From Lithospermum erythrorhizon (taxonomy: Eukaryota > Streptophyta > Magnoliopsida > Boraginales > Boraginaceae), in contig JADFUC010001461.1 of the NCBI GenBank assembly GCA_019722365.1, positions 558,001-622,000 of the forward strand: DNA of 64,000 nucleotides, written 5' to 3'. This document shows positions 11,721 to 23,117 of this stretch, piece after piece; position 1 is the stretch's first letter, and every line of letters starts with the position of its first letter. The notes under the pieces are model-generated. The model ran no database searches and was not told the DNA's origin. It worked only from the letters and a program-made list of their open reading frames with translations. The position numbers were made by a program, and so were the translations under genes.

Positions 11721-13173
11721 TCTTCTCCTGTCTTCACCTTGCACATTCTTCTTCTCCAATTTATCACAAGTTAATAATTTTTATCCCTTTCTCTATTCAA
11801 TTTATAATACTCGGATGTGTTATTTTTCAATTTAATTCTTTGTATTTTATTCAATGTATTGTATTTTTAATATGAAGAGTCAATTATTTTGTCATTGCTT
11901 TTTGTGCCAATTTTCAGATTTTAATTTAATTCTTGTTTTTTATTCAATGTATCAGATCGTATTGTTAATACTCGACTCATATCCCGGCTAACTGTAGAAT
12001 CGTTGGTTGGCTTTTTTTCCAAAGATGTTTTTTGGTGGCTATTTGTCATACAATATCATAGACTGGAGATTATTGACAGCTCGATGCATGCTTTATATGT
12101 CAGGGTTATATTAGGTGACTTCTAAGGCAGTGGGCAATAAGCCATAACCGAAACCCAAAACTGAAAACTCCGAATGATCGGAATCAGCTTATCAAAATAT
12201 TTAAACGTTGATAACAGCTCAAAGAAAAATACTAAATTTAATATTATTATCATAAATCTTTCATATTATGTCCACATATTTTATTAATTTAATTCGAAAT
12301 ATTTTATACTCCGTATTATGCTATCATTCTTATAAAAAACACTGAAAGGAGGTAGCCCTACTAATTATTAATGAGGCTCGAAATGGATTAACTATTGCTG
12401 GACATAAATATGTCAAAAAATTGGCGCCGACTAATAAGAAAACATAACCATGAAGTAACAAAACAAACCACACGGACATATAATTCTAGGTTGGTCCCTA
12501 TTCTTTAAAAGCCAATTTTCCTCTTCATTAAGATTTCGTTCCTGTATGTTTCTTATTCTCTTTCTCCTCTCCATCTCTTTTTCATTCTCTCAGAATTCAT
12601 TTCATCCATATACAAAAAAAGTGTTGAAATTTGTATGATTATTATATAAGAAAACATGAAGAAGTATGGCAAAAATATTGGTACATTAGGAAAGTGGCTC
12701 CATCAATTGGAGAGGGCTCTTGCTGATTCTTGAACTCAAGGCCTCAAAATGTTTCAGCTGGATTTGATGAGGCAGACAGATTGGAGCCAGGCAATAATAA
12801 CTAAGTACTATATATATGCTTATAATTTTGGTTTTGTTTTTTAATTAATGTCGTTACTTAAGAATAATTTCTTTAACAACTGTATTCTTATTCTCAATTA
12901 TAATTTGTTTGATAGATGCTGAGATACAAATTAGCAAATATGTAGTCCTGCATCCAACAAGACTTAAGGGTCAAATATTGGAAAATGGTGTAATATATTT
13001 TGAAGTAAATTATTTTCGACAATTATTATATTTCAACGATGGAGATTTTAACTCCTTGTCCGGGGTTAAGTTCGGATCTATAAGAATTGTAAAGAATATA
13101 CATAACTTAACCTCCTGCTTGGGAGGTAAAAAGGTTAATTACTTTAAGAATGATAATAAGTTAATAACAATAA
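11721..13173. other. AT-rich intergenic DNA with minor open frames
   Basis: A 25-codon frame starting at the ATG near 12656 and a 110-codon frame at 12909-13241 are visible. The latter lacks an ATG, has no domain and runs into a MITE, so neither is supported as a gene. Confidence 0.5.
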
Positions 13174-13405
13174 TACTCCCTCCAATCCATTTTAATTATC
13201 AAGCTGACTTTTCAAAATCAACTTTGACCGCCAATTACTAATTATTCCTTATTCTAAAAAATATAAAATTTATATATTTGGATTCATTTTTTAAAATACT
13301 TTCATAATATTAATTTTTTTTAATAATATAGTTAAAGAGTAATTGAAGATCAAAGATTTATCTCGATATATGAGAAAATCAATTAAAATGGATTGGATTG
13401 GTGTA
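13174..13405. mobile_element. Stowaway-type MITE
   Basis: The body is 13176-13403 (228 bp), flanked by TA on both sides. The left terminus starts CTCCCTCCAATCCATTTTAA and the right terminus is its near complement, AATTAAAATGGATTGGATTG followed by GTG. CTCCCTCC-type ends, TA duplication and this length are typical of Stowaway (Tc1/mariner-derived) MITEs. There is no coding capacity. Confidence 0.88.
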
Positions 13406-14745
13406 AGGATTCTAAATCAAATGTATAATTTATTGTATATTTATTAAATTTTGATCAATGGTATAATAACTGTATATTTATACTAAGTTAGCATAGTGCC
13501 TCCATTCTTTATTTTATTAAAGCTCAAGGTAGATAGACAAGTATACGGTAATTATTATTGTAAAATAATAAGAAATTTTATATTTAATTGTAACTGAACT
13601 TACGTTCAAATGTTTCGTGACTTGTTATTGTTATATTTCAATTTTCTTATAATTACTATTATAACTTTTTAATTTTGAGGAGATCGAAGTAGCTAGGTAG
13701 GTTTACCACAATGGAATAAACATTTATATATATTATTTGAGATTCAATTATATTTAAGTATTACTCTCTCCATGCTATGAAGATTATGTATTTTCATTCT
13801 TTTTTATTTTTCATTTGATTTAAGTAGCTTCTCAAGTTCTTGCATATAATTTGATATAATTTGTATACAATATTTCTTCCCTTTTTTCTTAGAAAACCCT
13901 AAATTAGTCGGGTTTGAAGTTTAAACAGAATATAATTATATAAATTCTATCACTAGATCAAATCTCTCCTATTATTACATTTTTCAAAATCAACTCTAAT
14001 TTTACAAAGTTATATGTTTTCCCTAGCTATTAAACTACAATTTCAATCGAAGACTATTTACAGTATTTAGTTGGTTAGGTTGAGGACCATATATAGCCAT
14101 ATTGGTGAAAGGTGATGGACTCTTGTTTCTCTACCAACACACGTGCGTAGAGTAATTATACCGCAAATGTAGTTAATCTGTCTCTATTAAAAAACGCACC
14201 TGTATGGGAAATATCAAATTTTATCATTATCTCCTAATTATCGAGCTTTTTTAATATTACTATTTTGTACTAGTATTATTAATTACTTGGCCAGGAGATA
14301 TATAGCGGCAGCACATGGACGTTTACGATCTTGCAATAAATATCAATATAATGACGAATTACAAGAACTTTCATAAACGCCGATCAAGCCGATCATCGGA
14401 ATGGGCTTCTGAGTCGATCGGCGGCGACCATCATCTAATCGGTGCTGACCAACATCGACCGACGTATTGACGGCCAACATAAAAAATTTATAAATGCGTC
14501 TGTAGCGATATATACTCATACCGGAAGACATTTGTACTGCATATATACCAATTTCTCAACGTTAGAGTATATTTGTTATCATTTTTTGTTCATAGATTTC
14601 TTTTTAGAGTACATTTGTACATGTATGTATTAAAAAACTTTCAAAGAAATTAAAGAAAAAAAAGTTTGTACCGTTTGCACCATAAAGGTGTTTGCACCAT
14701 AACCTTACCCGCAGACAACTATATCATACGCGCTGTCGGAGTCAG
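13406..14745. other. AT-rich intergenic DNA
   Basis: No gene is supported. GC content rises from about 14370 onward, where the neighbouring LTR element begins. Confidence 0.5.
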
Positions 14746-14747
14746 AA

Positions 14748-15618
14748 CGCCATCGAAAGATTTTATTATTTACAGTACGCACCAATACAATAAAACCCTT
14801 TGGGAAAATCTATCTAGGTACAAAGATAATTTATCAAACGAACAGACCGACTATCAATCTATTGTTCTCTAAACTGACACATCACAGACGCCGGATTTGT
14901 ATTTGATGCGCCTTTGGACTTGAATTTAGACTCGAGTCTTGAATTTGGACTCGACTGACTGGGCGCTGGATTAACGTGTGATCCTAGGTCGGACTCGACT
15001 CTGCGCCGAATCGTTATACGATACGATCTCGAGCCTGACTACCGGATCGACGCGAAATTTCGAATCATGCCGATCCCCGAGACGATTTGACGCTTGACTT
15101 GATGTTTGACGTAAGCCCGACCTCGCGCTGTAATCCCGGCCGGATAGGAACTTTAGTCTCGAGACTCAGTCCTTGACTCGATACTGCCTGCGCCTTAGCA
15201 GCCTTTGATCCCTACAATACATGACTGATCTTTAGGCCGAGTCACAGGGACTTAGACTCGATTTGGATACGTGTCACGCTGGGGGCCTTACAGCCATCCC
15301 ATATACCGACTAAGTCTCGCGCTAAGAAATTACTCTTGATCTTCAAGTGCTATCATGCTGATATGCTTACCTTTGTCAAGGGTGCCTTACCAAATTTTAC
15401 TCCCAGATTTCCCGACGGGTAGACAGGGCTATGCAACTTATATCCTCGTCAATTTACTATGTGGCCTTTCCGGGCTTAATCCTCAGCGATTTTATTTGCA
15501 GATCCGAATTGATCGATTCTCATAAGTTTTTAAGGCATCCTCAAGTTAATGCTTGTGTAGTAATTCAACCTAACTCTTATTTATATGAGCCTATTTTGGT
15601 GATGGAGTTGAAGATTAA
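14748..15618 (-). repeat. Left LTR copy (3' LTR in element orientation)
   Basis: It shares with the right copy the start GAAAGATTTTATTATTTA, the block TGGGAAAATCTATCTAGGTA, the block GACTATCAATCTATTGTTCT, and the end near GGTGATGGAGTTGAAGATT. An AT-rich stretch of TTAATTAAAT units follows. Confidence 0.7.
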
Positions 15619-15720
15619 ATTAATTAAATTAAATTAAATTTGTGTGATTGGTTATGAATTAATTAAATTAATTGATCCATATAAATTGGATTTTATTAAT
15701 TTTAATTAATAAATTTCTCG
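15619..15720. repeat. TTAAATTAA-rich low-complexity stretch
   Basis: Repeated TTAAT and AAATT units adjoin the left LTR. They have no counterpart beside the right copy. Confidence 0.7.
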
Positions 15721-16038
15721 ACAGTTTCCACAACGCCCGCCGAGCCTCGGCATCGCAGGAGTTGACATGGATGATGCCCAGGCCCACTAATATCACCGCT
15801 TTTGGACCGCCTTTTACCTTGGAGTGATACCTTGAAAGTATTCGATCTGCTGCTAACTCGGTAGCTAACTTTTGTATCGTTATACGGGACACGGAGAGAT
15901 TTGTTCGAGGCGCACGACCGAACTTGTGGCTTCCAAGTTGCCTACGCACTCCATTCGGGGATCAAGTCAAACGTGAACTGTAGGGGCGGATGTTTTAAAC
16001 CTCATTCTCGGAGTGTACGAGGCGTTTGCTACTCTCAC

Positions 16039-16230
16039 CAAGGAGTTTGTGGACAGTTTAGCCTCATGTCAAGGAGATGGTAGGTAGTTTAGTCTCATAT
16101 CAAGGAGAGTGGAGAAAGTTTATTCTCGTATCAAGGAAAATGGAGACAGTTTATTCTCGTATCAAGGAGATTGTAGACAGTTTAGGCTCATATGAAAGAG
16201 AAGTAGATAGTTTATCCTCCTATCTAGGAG
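16039..16230. repeat. Tandem array, six units of 31 bp
   Basis: Units begin at 16039, 16070, 16101, 16132, 16163 and 16194, with a partial unit at 16224. The first five are exactly 31 bp and most start CAAGGA. A core GACAGTTTA.CTC is recognisable in most units. The length is not a multiple of three, so it would shift frame if translated. It lies between the gag-like and chromodomain-like remnants of the surrounding LTR element. Confidence 0.9.
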
Positions 16231-18208
16231 CATTATGCATATCTTTGATGACTTTAGCAAGGCAATCTATCCTCTGGACGCATGTGGTTGTACACTTGAT
16301 GCTTGCCCCCATTTTGATGTTGAGGTCGTACTATCAAGCGCTTAGGTCATACTTTGTGGGCAAATGATGTAATACCTTCTTCTTTATATATGTGGTGCAT
16401 GTGTACTCGTTTGATTGCAATGCATAGTGGAGTTTGAGGTTGATTTAATGTGTTTCACCTTCGTACGGCCGCTTGTCTCATGCTCCAAAATCATCCAAGA
16501 CCATCTTTTTTCTCTTGTTGTTAGCCTCCCAACTTCCGGAATACCGATTTGCGGGTTCGCTATTTCGCTTGGCCGGTGGTTGATCTTTACCTGCCCATCT
16601 CTTTTGTAACACCTTCCTCGATTTGGTTGAGGTACTTTAGAGCCTTGGGGCGCCTCGTGCTGCCTTGTTGCAGTCGGAATTTCATCAACTTCTCCACACA
16701 TGTAGCATGAAGCTTGTGAGCTTTCAACATGGGAGTTATCTGAGTAACTTCTCCATGGTTTCCTTTTTGTCCCGACGTCCTTATGCGCTACGGCAGAGTC
16801 ACATGATTTACAAACGACCTTGTTCTCTAAGGCGGATACGGTCCCTTCATCTACCAAACCCGGCTATTTTCTTGAAGTGTGAAACACTTCCTTTTTCTGC
16901 GGATAATCACAGCCAAAGTATATTTCGCAATTTGGGCTCAATATTTTTTGCTTGACACGGACAACCCATGAGCTTTTCATTTAGCGCCTCCTCATCAGAC
17001 GCTTCGAGTCAAAGAATGGATATTCTTGGCTTGTATCTCTTCTGGCCATTGACAAATCTTGCTTCCAAATTTAGTATCTTCTAGTGTTCTTTTAGTTTTG
17101 TAGAAGGACTTTGTTGACTTGGAAGTTGTGGCATATACATCTTGTTTGCAGGGCTCTTCGAGATCCACACCTTTGAATTGGGCATTATAAGCTGTTGACG
17201 CATTTCAGATCCCTTAATTTTTTTGGCGTTTATAGTCAAATTCCATGTCAAGGTATTCAAAGTGGCAAATCGCCGAATATCTCGAGTATTCCTTGCAAGA
17301 TGTACTGCAAGTCCCAATGCATCCTTTGTATGCATACTGAAGAAGCCAAAGTTTCCTCGATGGGGCTTATCTTTGCATTTAAGGCTTAGGCCTCCACCGT
17401 CAGCGAACTCCGTGGACGGGATATTTCTTGCAATCTCAGTTAGCTTTATCATGCCAATCGCTCATCGCGCCAAGAAGCGGTTCAGAACTCACTTTCTAGT
17501 TGTGCGCAACTTATCTACGTGGAGTCCGGCTCCCGTACCAATGTACCACTGAACGCATTTCCTTGAGTAAAGTGCCAAACGCTTGACCATGTGATCTCCA
17601 CGGGCCCAAGATTGCTGCATGTTTCTATGAAGGAAATACGCTGGCCAAGCCAGGGTTTCCCGAGGCCATCATGTGCCGTAATTTTGGTGGTTGGTAGTCT
17701 CTGGGGCATCCTCAACCTATCTATGCAGAACTCTGTGGCTCGACATAAAGAAATCAAGGGAGCCTGCCTCGGGAGCTGCCTTTGATCGCCTCTAATAACT
17801 CCGTTAGCCGAAATTGCTGGGATTGTTCCAATGGGCTGATACACATGGGTTCTTCACCACCTTGGTTGGTTGTCCAGCGAGACATACTTGAAGTTTGACA
17901 AGGTAAAGCTCGAGAGGCATTTCGGTGCATCCTTCAAGTGTTAGGCGCCTCGAGAAAGTAGGTCCTCAAGCCGGCTTCTCGCACTGGCTGGCTTGTACCT
18001 CTCGCCTACGTTGATAATGCCTCACTTTGGGCGCAGATCTATTTGGCCATGTCTTCGATCACCTTACCAAGGAAGCTACTGTCTTCCCAAGGTTGTAATA
18101 TTTGTCATCACGACCACATTACGTGAGTCGAAGAAAGTTAGTGCGAGACCCATCTTCAGCTTTTCTCCCCTTCATGGATGAGATGGATACTGAACGACAA
18201 CTTGATGA

Positions 18209-19300
18209 ATAGAAAGATTTTATTATTTATGAGTATGCGCACCAATACAATAAAATCCTTTGGGAAAATCTATCTAGGTACAAAGACAATTTATCAAACG
18301 ATTAAGGTTCGACTATCAATCTATTGTTCTCTAAACGGGAGTGTCGATCGCTGAGACGCCGGATTTGGACTTGATGCAAATTTTGACTCGAATTTAGACT
18401 CGAAGCCCTCAATTTGGACTAGACTGGGATTTGGGCGCTGATCGACAACATCCTGTGGTAGACTCGACTCAAGGCTGACCGTTATATGATACCGAGTTGA
18501 TTTGGGTCAGATTGGGAGGATTGTGTGACGCTGACCGACTCAAGGTGATCCTCGAACTCGATTTGATCCCGCGCTGACTTGAATTGATCTTGGTCTTTAG
18601 ACTTGATTCTCATGAGACTTGTGATTTCTGGATATAAGGTTCAGCTTGGGGCATTATCACGATCCCGTAAAATCGATCGAAATGACGCTTAGCATCTTAT
18701 TCTTGATCTTAAGGTGCTATCATGTGGATATGCTTACCTTGGTTGGGTGGGGGCTTAGCAACTTATTCCTCGTGTTTCGACGGGGCATGTCAGGCTATAA
18801 TAGCCTTATATCCCGCCCGATTTACTACTATAGGGCCTTTGCGGACTTAGTCTCAGAGTTTATTTGATTTCAGGAGACTCTGAATTGATCGTATTCTCAT
18901 AAGTTTCGCTGATCCTCAAATTACCGCTTGTGTAGTAATTCAATCCAAATTTCCAATTATAGGCGCTATTTCGGTGACGGAGTTTAAGATTCTTGTGTTT
19001 TTGTTCTCGCTCTTCAATTTATGTGCCTATTTAGACTTTTTATTTTGGATATTTCAAGTGTTTTTATGGTTTGTGTTGGTTTTTACCAAAAAGCAAAGAA
19101 GTTCAAAGCGCGTTTTATTTTTCTTGGAGAAATATCTATAGAGCTTTTACGCTAAATTCTCTCGGCGATTTTTGCTGTATTTTTGTACGCGAGGCTGGGG
19201 CGATGAATTGGTTATGCAGGATATTTATAGCGACTGTGCCTCTTCCGGGATTGACGATTTAAATAATATATTTTGTTAACCAAAATGTCGGCCAAGTTTT
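18209..19300 (-). repeat. Right LTR copy (5' LTR in element orientation) with TATA box
   Basis: The part matching the left copy is 18209-18995. Sequence continuing to about 19300 contains the minus-strand TATA box at 19222-19230 and may be the U3 region missing from the left copy. The outer end is not determined. Confidence 0.55.
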
Positions 19301-20995
19301 CTTGGAGAGCACTCACGCTGCCAAGTTTATTTACACGGTAATCATACCCTAATTCATTATTCACCTTCTTTTTATCGGACCGCCATTTTGAATCGTATCC
19401 GAAAATTCCGCTTTTATATCGACTCAAGAAAGGATCGAATTCGCGATTGGTCTCGCTTGATGCATATAGTATTATAGATTTATTTTATAATAGTGTACAT
19501 AATATCTACCAGCCCCCAAACGGATGCATCCATTAATAAATAACATATTGAGTTTAGACGGAAATAACCAACAGTTTCGTCAATTTGGAATCCAAATTGC
19601 AAGTAATATTGTATACACTATCAAAGACTAAATATGTAACATTGTCACTAACCAAGACGAAATATAAGATAGATCTCCATTTATCAAAATCATTCAGTTT
19701 CAACTTTTTCAAATTTAAGAGAACATCTAAATACTTGTTAAAGTAGATATATATTTTCAGAAATGCATAAAAAATGATCATATAAACGATTATATCTCTA
19801 ACATATATAAAAGTCCGAATAAATTTTGTATTTCTTCTGTTTCTTCCATTTTCACACTATTAATTCATAAACTACCATTCTCTTTAAAAATTAGGCAAAC
19901 ATATTGTTTTATGAAATATATTATGAAAATAATACTAATACTCCTATTAAACTAGTATTAAATATTTTCTTCATATATATCCTATTTTACTACTATTATT
20001 CATCAAATTTTCTTCATAACATAAACGAATAACATTAAATTAATATTAATCATCGATTCATCGGACTCTCTTCATATATGTTTTATATACTACTACTTTT
20101 TCCATACTCTTTCAGGCAAAAAATAATCATTGTCCTATCACATTAATAATACTCATTATCATTGTCCTATCATACTACCCTTCTCCTTACATTAATGTTT
20201 TTATTTATTTATTATTAATAGTAATAATAATAATACATTATTAGTTTATTTCCTAGATTTCTATTTTTTTTAGAAATAAGATCATAGAAAAACATCCAAA
20301 CAAAGTAATATTCCAATAAAAATACATCATTCATCCAAAAATAATTGTCCAATTTAATATTTTCCTAAAAATATCATTACATGACTGACATACAGTATTT
20401 AAGTTTATAAAAATTAGTATTTGTTGAATATGTATTAAGAATAATATATTAACAATTGAAGTAATATTACTAATAAAATTACTTGAAATGGAAATTTCTT
20501 ACGTAAAAAAATACATATCCATGAAAAGAATTAGTCGTCTTATAAAATTGATGCATTGATTTTATATAAAAAAGTGTCATCGTATATTATTATAGTTTTT
20601 TTATAGTATATTTAAAGAGTTATTCATGATCAAAGTAAACCTTCAAAAAATAAAAATATTAATTAGAAAAAAAAATGAAGGAGTGCAAGTTTACATAGTT
20701 TTCGAATGATTTTGAAATTAAACATAAAAAATATCTCAAATATTTGAGAAATCGATTGCATGGCGTGTCCTTGCGTCGCTTTTCTGATAACATATAAAGA
20801 GTGAAAATAAGAGATGTTCGCGTGATATATATAAGAGAAATACATATATATACCTTTTACTAGTGACATATAAAAGAGTGAAAATAAACGATGTGCGCAT
20901 GATATATATGTAGACATCGAAATTTTATAGAAAAAAATAAATTGATTAAGGCAATTAATCGAGAGTTAATTAAAGTTGAGCCATTAAGAAATGCC
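19301..20995. other. AT-rich DNA with a dispersed repeat and a local direct repeat
   Basis: The stretch 19800-20690 shares both edges with 62205-63565 (see that entry). At 20790-20910 two copies of a GAGTGAAAATAA-type block followed by GCGTGATATATA lie about 77 bp apart. No gene is supported. Confidence 0.45.
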
Positions 20996-22250
20996 GCGTG
21001 GGCGATTAGGGTTACCGATTAAACTCCCAAATTCAAATCGAACCCTCGGACGAGGGTTCCGGTCATCGAAGCCCACAGGTTAATCGAAGTCAAAGAATAA
21101 GGGTTTACGTTAGAAGTAACCTAGTTTGAACTTGAAATAGGGTTCTAGAAAACAACACCAGCATTAATGGCGAGATAAAATTCGAGGTGAAAACCTAATT
21201 TTATTGTCAATTAATTTGGCTTGGAGACGTTCGAAACGCGTAACCGAAATAAAAAAATCTATAAACTACGGGGTTTAAAATGAAGACTCCATGAAGTTTT
21301 GTGGTTCAAATCGAACTCCATGAGTTATGTGATTCAAAATCATTTCCGAAATTCGTGGTGCGAAATCGAGGTTCAAAAGATTTAGAGGTGGAAATGTAGA
21401 AATATGCTTGGCTGAAAAATCCGGGCCTTCGCCGCCTCGAAAATAGCTCAAAAGGGTTCTTTGGTCGTAGTAATTTCCAGGTGTCAGAAGCCCAGTCCGA
21501 ATCTTTGCCTCGAAATTCAATGGTCAAGATCGTAATCCGCTTTGAAATCAAGCCGACAATCGAAGCAAGCGTTTGAGGTCGAGAAACCTATAAATACCCC
21601 CACCACACGTTTGGCGAAATTAATCATCATTCAATTCCAGCACAAAAAAACACCGCAAAACCCACAGAAAATTGAGGAGAAGCGATCTAAAATTTCTAAG
21701 TTATCTTTGAAGACCGCCGGCGAAACACCCGTGGTGTGGAAGCTACCTCAGCGTGGCCGCCTTGGTGGCGAAATTAAGGATGTGCACAAATGAAATAATC
21801 ATGAGTTTGAAACAAAATCGTGAGAATTTGGCGTAAGGTTCTCAGCGCTTGAATATTTAGGATTAAAAGGCTACATAGTCACGATTATTCAAAAACTTGG
21901 ATGAATACATTAAATTCGAGGTTTGATTCATCAAATTCGAATATAGGAATAAGCGAACATTAAACTCGCATAAATTTGGATACAGAAGCGGAAGCTTAAC
22001 TACTAAGACCCACAAGCAGATTGTCGATATCATCCAACGAGGATTCGACGTTGCCTTCGTACTAATGTGAAACAGCCAATAAAGTTGTTAAAGACGTAGT
22101 AAAAGCTAGAAGTGCAAGTAAGTTCAAAGCTTAAATCAAGTGAGGCCAAATCCGCTAAGTCTAGAGTGGTAGAATCTTCTTGATCACAGTGAGTTATATC
22201 CTGGTCCTTTCTGTGACAGTTCTGCATTGTAGTATAAGCAATGCGTTGTG
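20996..22250 (+). mobile_element. LTR-like promoter region, possibly a solo LTR
   Basis: A good TATA box, CTATAAATAC at 21588-21597, is followed by a CA-rich leader such as is seen downstream of LTR promoters in plant gypsy elements. The 83-codon frame at 21542-21793 spans the TATA box and is unlikely to be a protein. No second copy, primer site or target duplication was seen. Confidence 0.3.
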
Positions 22251-22359
22251 ACTATTTCTTCTTGTCGACAATGCATTTCGAGCTGAGTCTATCCCCAATC
22301 GAGTGTTATATCCAAAGGGAGCGAAACTCTGTCGAATCAGAATTAATAAGTATCAGTAT

Positions 22360-23117
22360 TTAAGTCCCTGTTCCCTGAGGGTGAAACGCTTTGGTCCCAA
22401 AGTCAGCTGAAGGTTGTAGAGCATCCGACTCACAATCCCCGCGGCGGTGTCAAAAGCGAAGTCTCGCTGCCGAGCGTTTGCGGTGTAGGGAGCTAGTGGA
22501 AGAAACCGAACTATACAGACTTTTGCAAAGAAATATCCTGATATGCATACGAAATTACAATGAGCGAATTCTGGCTGAAACAAAAAAAAGCGAGATTCTG
22601 ATGAAATGATTCGAGCAAAAGCGAGCGGATCGAGTCGCGTCAGCCTTTCCTTAAGCGATTCGACCTCTTCCCAAGCGGTGCTTAGGGCGACTAAGTGATC
22701 GTTTCCCAGGATAAAATGACCCGCCCCGATCGACATAAAGCACAAGCGAATCGTCGACGAACGCTGCGACTTGATGTATCGCCTTGAGAAAACAAAGCGA
22801 AATGAGAGAATGGGTGCTCTCCCGGATTTCTTGTGCGATGTGTGTTTTCTTTTGATTTACTGTGTTGTGGTTGATGGATTTATTGAAATTATATAATTTG
22901 CGCCAAACAAAAAAGCGTCCTACTGCGTTAAGGTGCGCTACTTTGCCATAATGACCCGAGCAAAGCATTATGCTTGCCGTTTTGATTTAAATTCGATTTC
23001 AAGTTTGAAATGTACCAAAACCGAACTTCATTGGAAGCAAAAGTGGGCTCCTTGCGACCCACGCACCGGAGCGCATTCGTGTCCGCAGTCCTTTAGGCTT
23101 CGCGATTTCGAGCTTCA
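22360..23117 (-). repeat. Left LTR of the minus-strand copia element
   Basis: It shares long blocks with 27960-28717, for example GCGAAATGAGAGAATGGGTG and TTTGATTTAAATTCGATT. The inner end is at about 23117. The outer end is uncertain because the first 150 bases align poorly with the other copy. Confidence 0.7.

Larger units (their letters stand above)
14748..19300 (-). mobile_element. Deleted LTR retrotransposon, probably Ty3/gypsy chromovirus, minus strand
   Basis: Two related blocks of about 800-870 bp (about 14750-15618 and 18209-18995) flank a 2.6-kb interior. A TATA box, CTATAAATA, lies on the minus strand at 19222-19230, supporting leftward transcription. In that direction the interior shows a gag-like frame (17844-17515, with a RATEF motif typical of chromovirus gag), a frame with CYMCGEVDE suggesting a degraded zinc knuckle (16857-16384), and a frame whose KVKGGPKAVILVG stretch resembles the chromodomain at the end of chromovirus integrase (15949-15668). 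Order and orientation fit; RT and integrase core are missing. The gypsy assignment rests on these weak motifs. The outer ends and target duplication were not found. Confidence 0.5.

Noticed and set aside
12656..12733. 25-codon frame MKKYGKNIGTLGKWLHQ.. after a pyrimidine-rich leader
   Set aside because: It stops after 25 codons and no continuation by splicing gave a recognisable protein.
12692..12787. Possible microRNA hairpin with TGGCTCCA and TGGAGCCA ends
   Set aside because: Only the terminal 8-10 bases pair; the arms between do not form an extended stem.
12909..13241. 110-codon open frame
   Set aside because: It lacks an ATG start, has no recognisable domain, and its last third lies inside the Stowaway MITE at 13176-13403.
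14343..14531. Overlapping open frames on both strands in GC-richer DNA
   Set aside because: No domain or splice structure; it probably belongs to the flank of the LTR element.
21542..21793. 83-codon frame that could be a small protein
   Set aside because: It spans a TATA box and leader of an LTR-like region, so it is unlikely to be transcribed as one unit.
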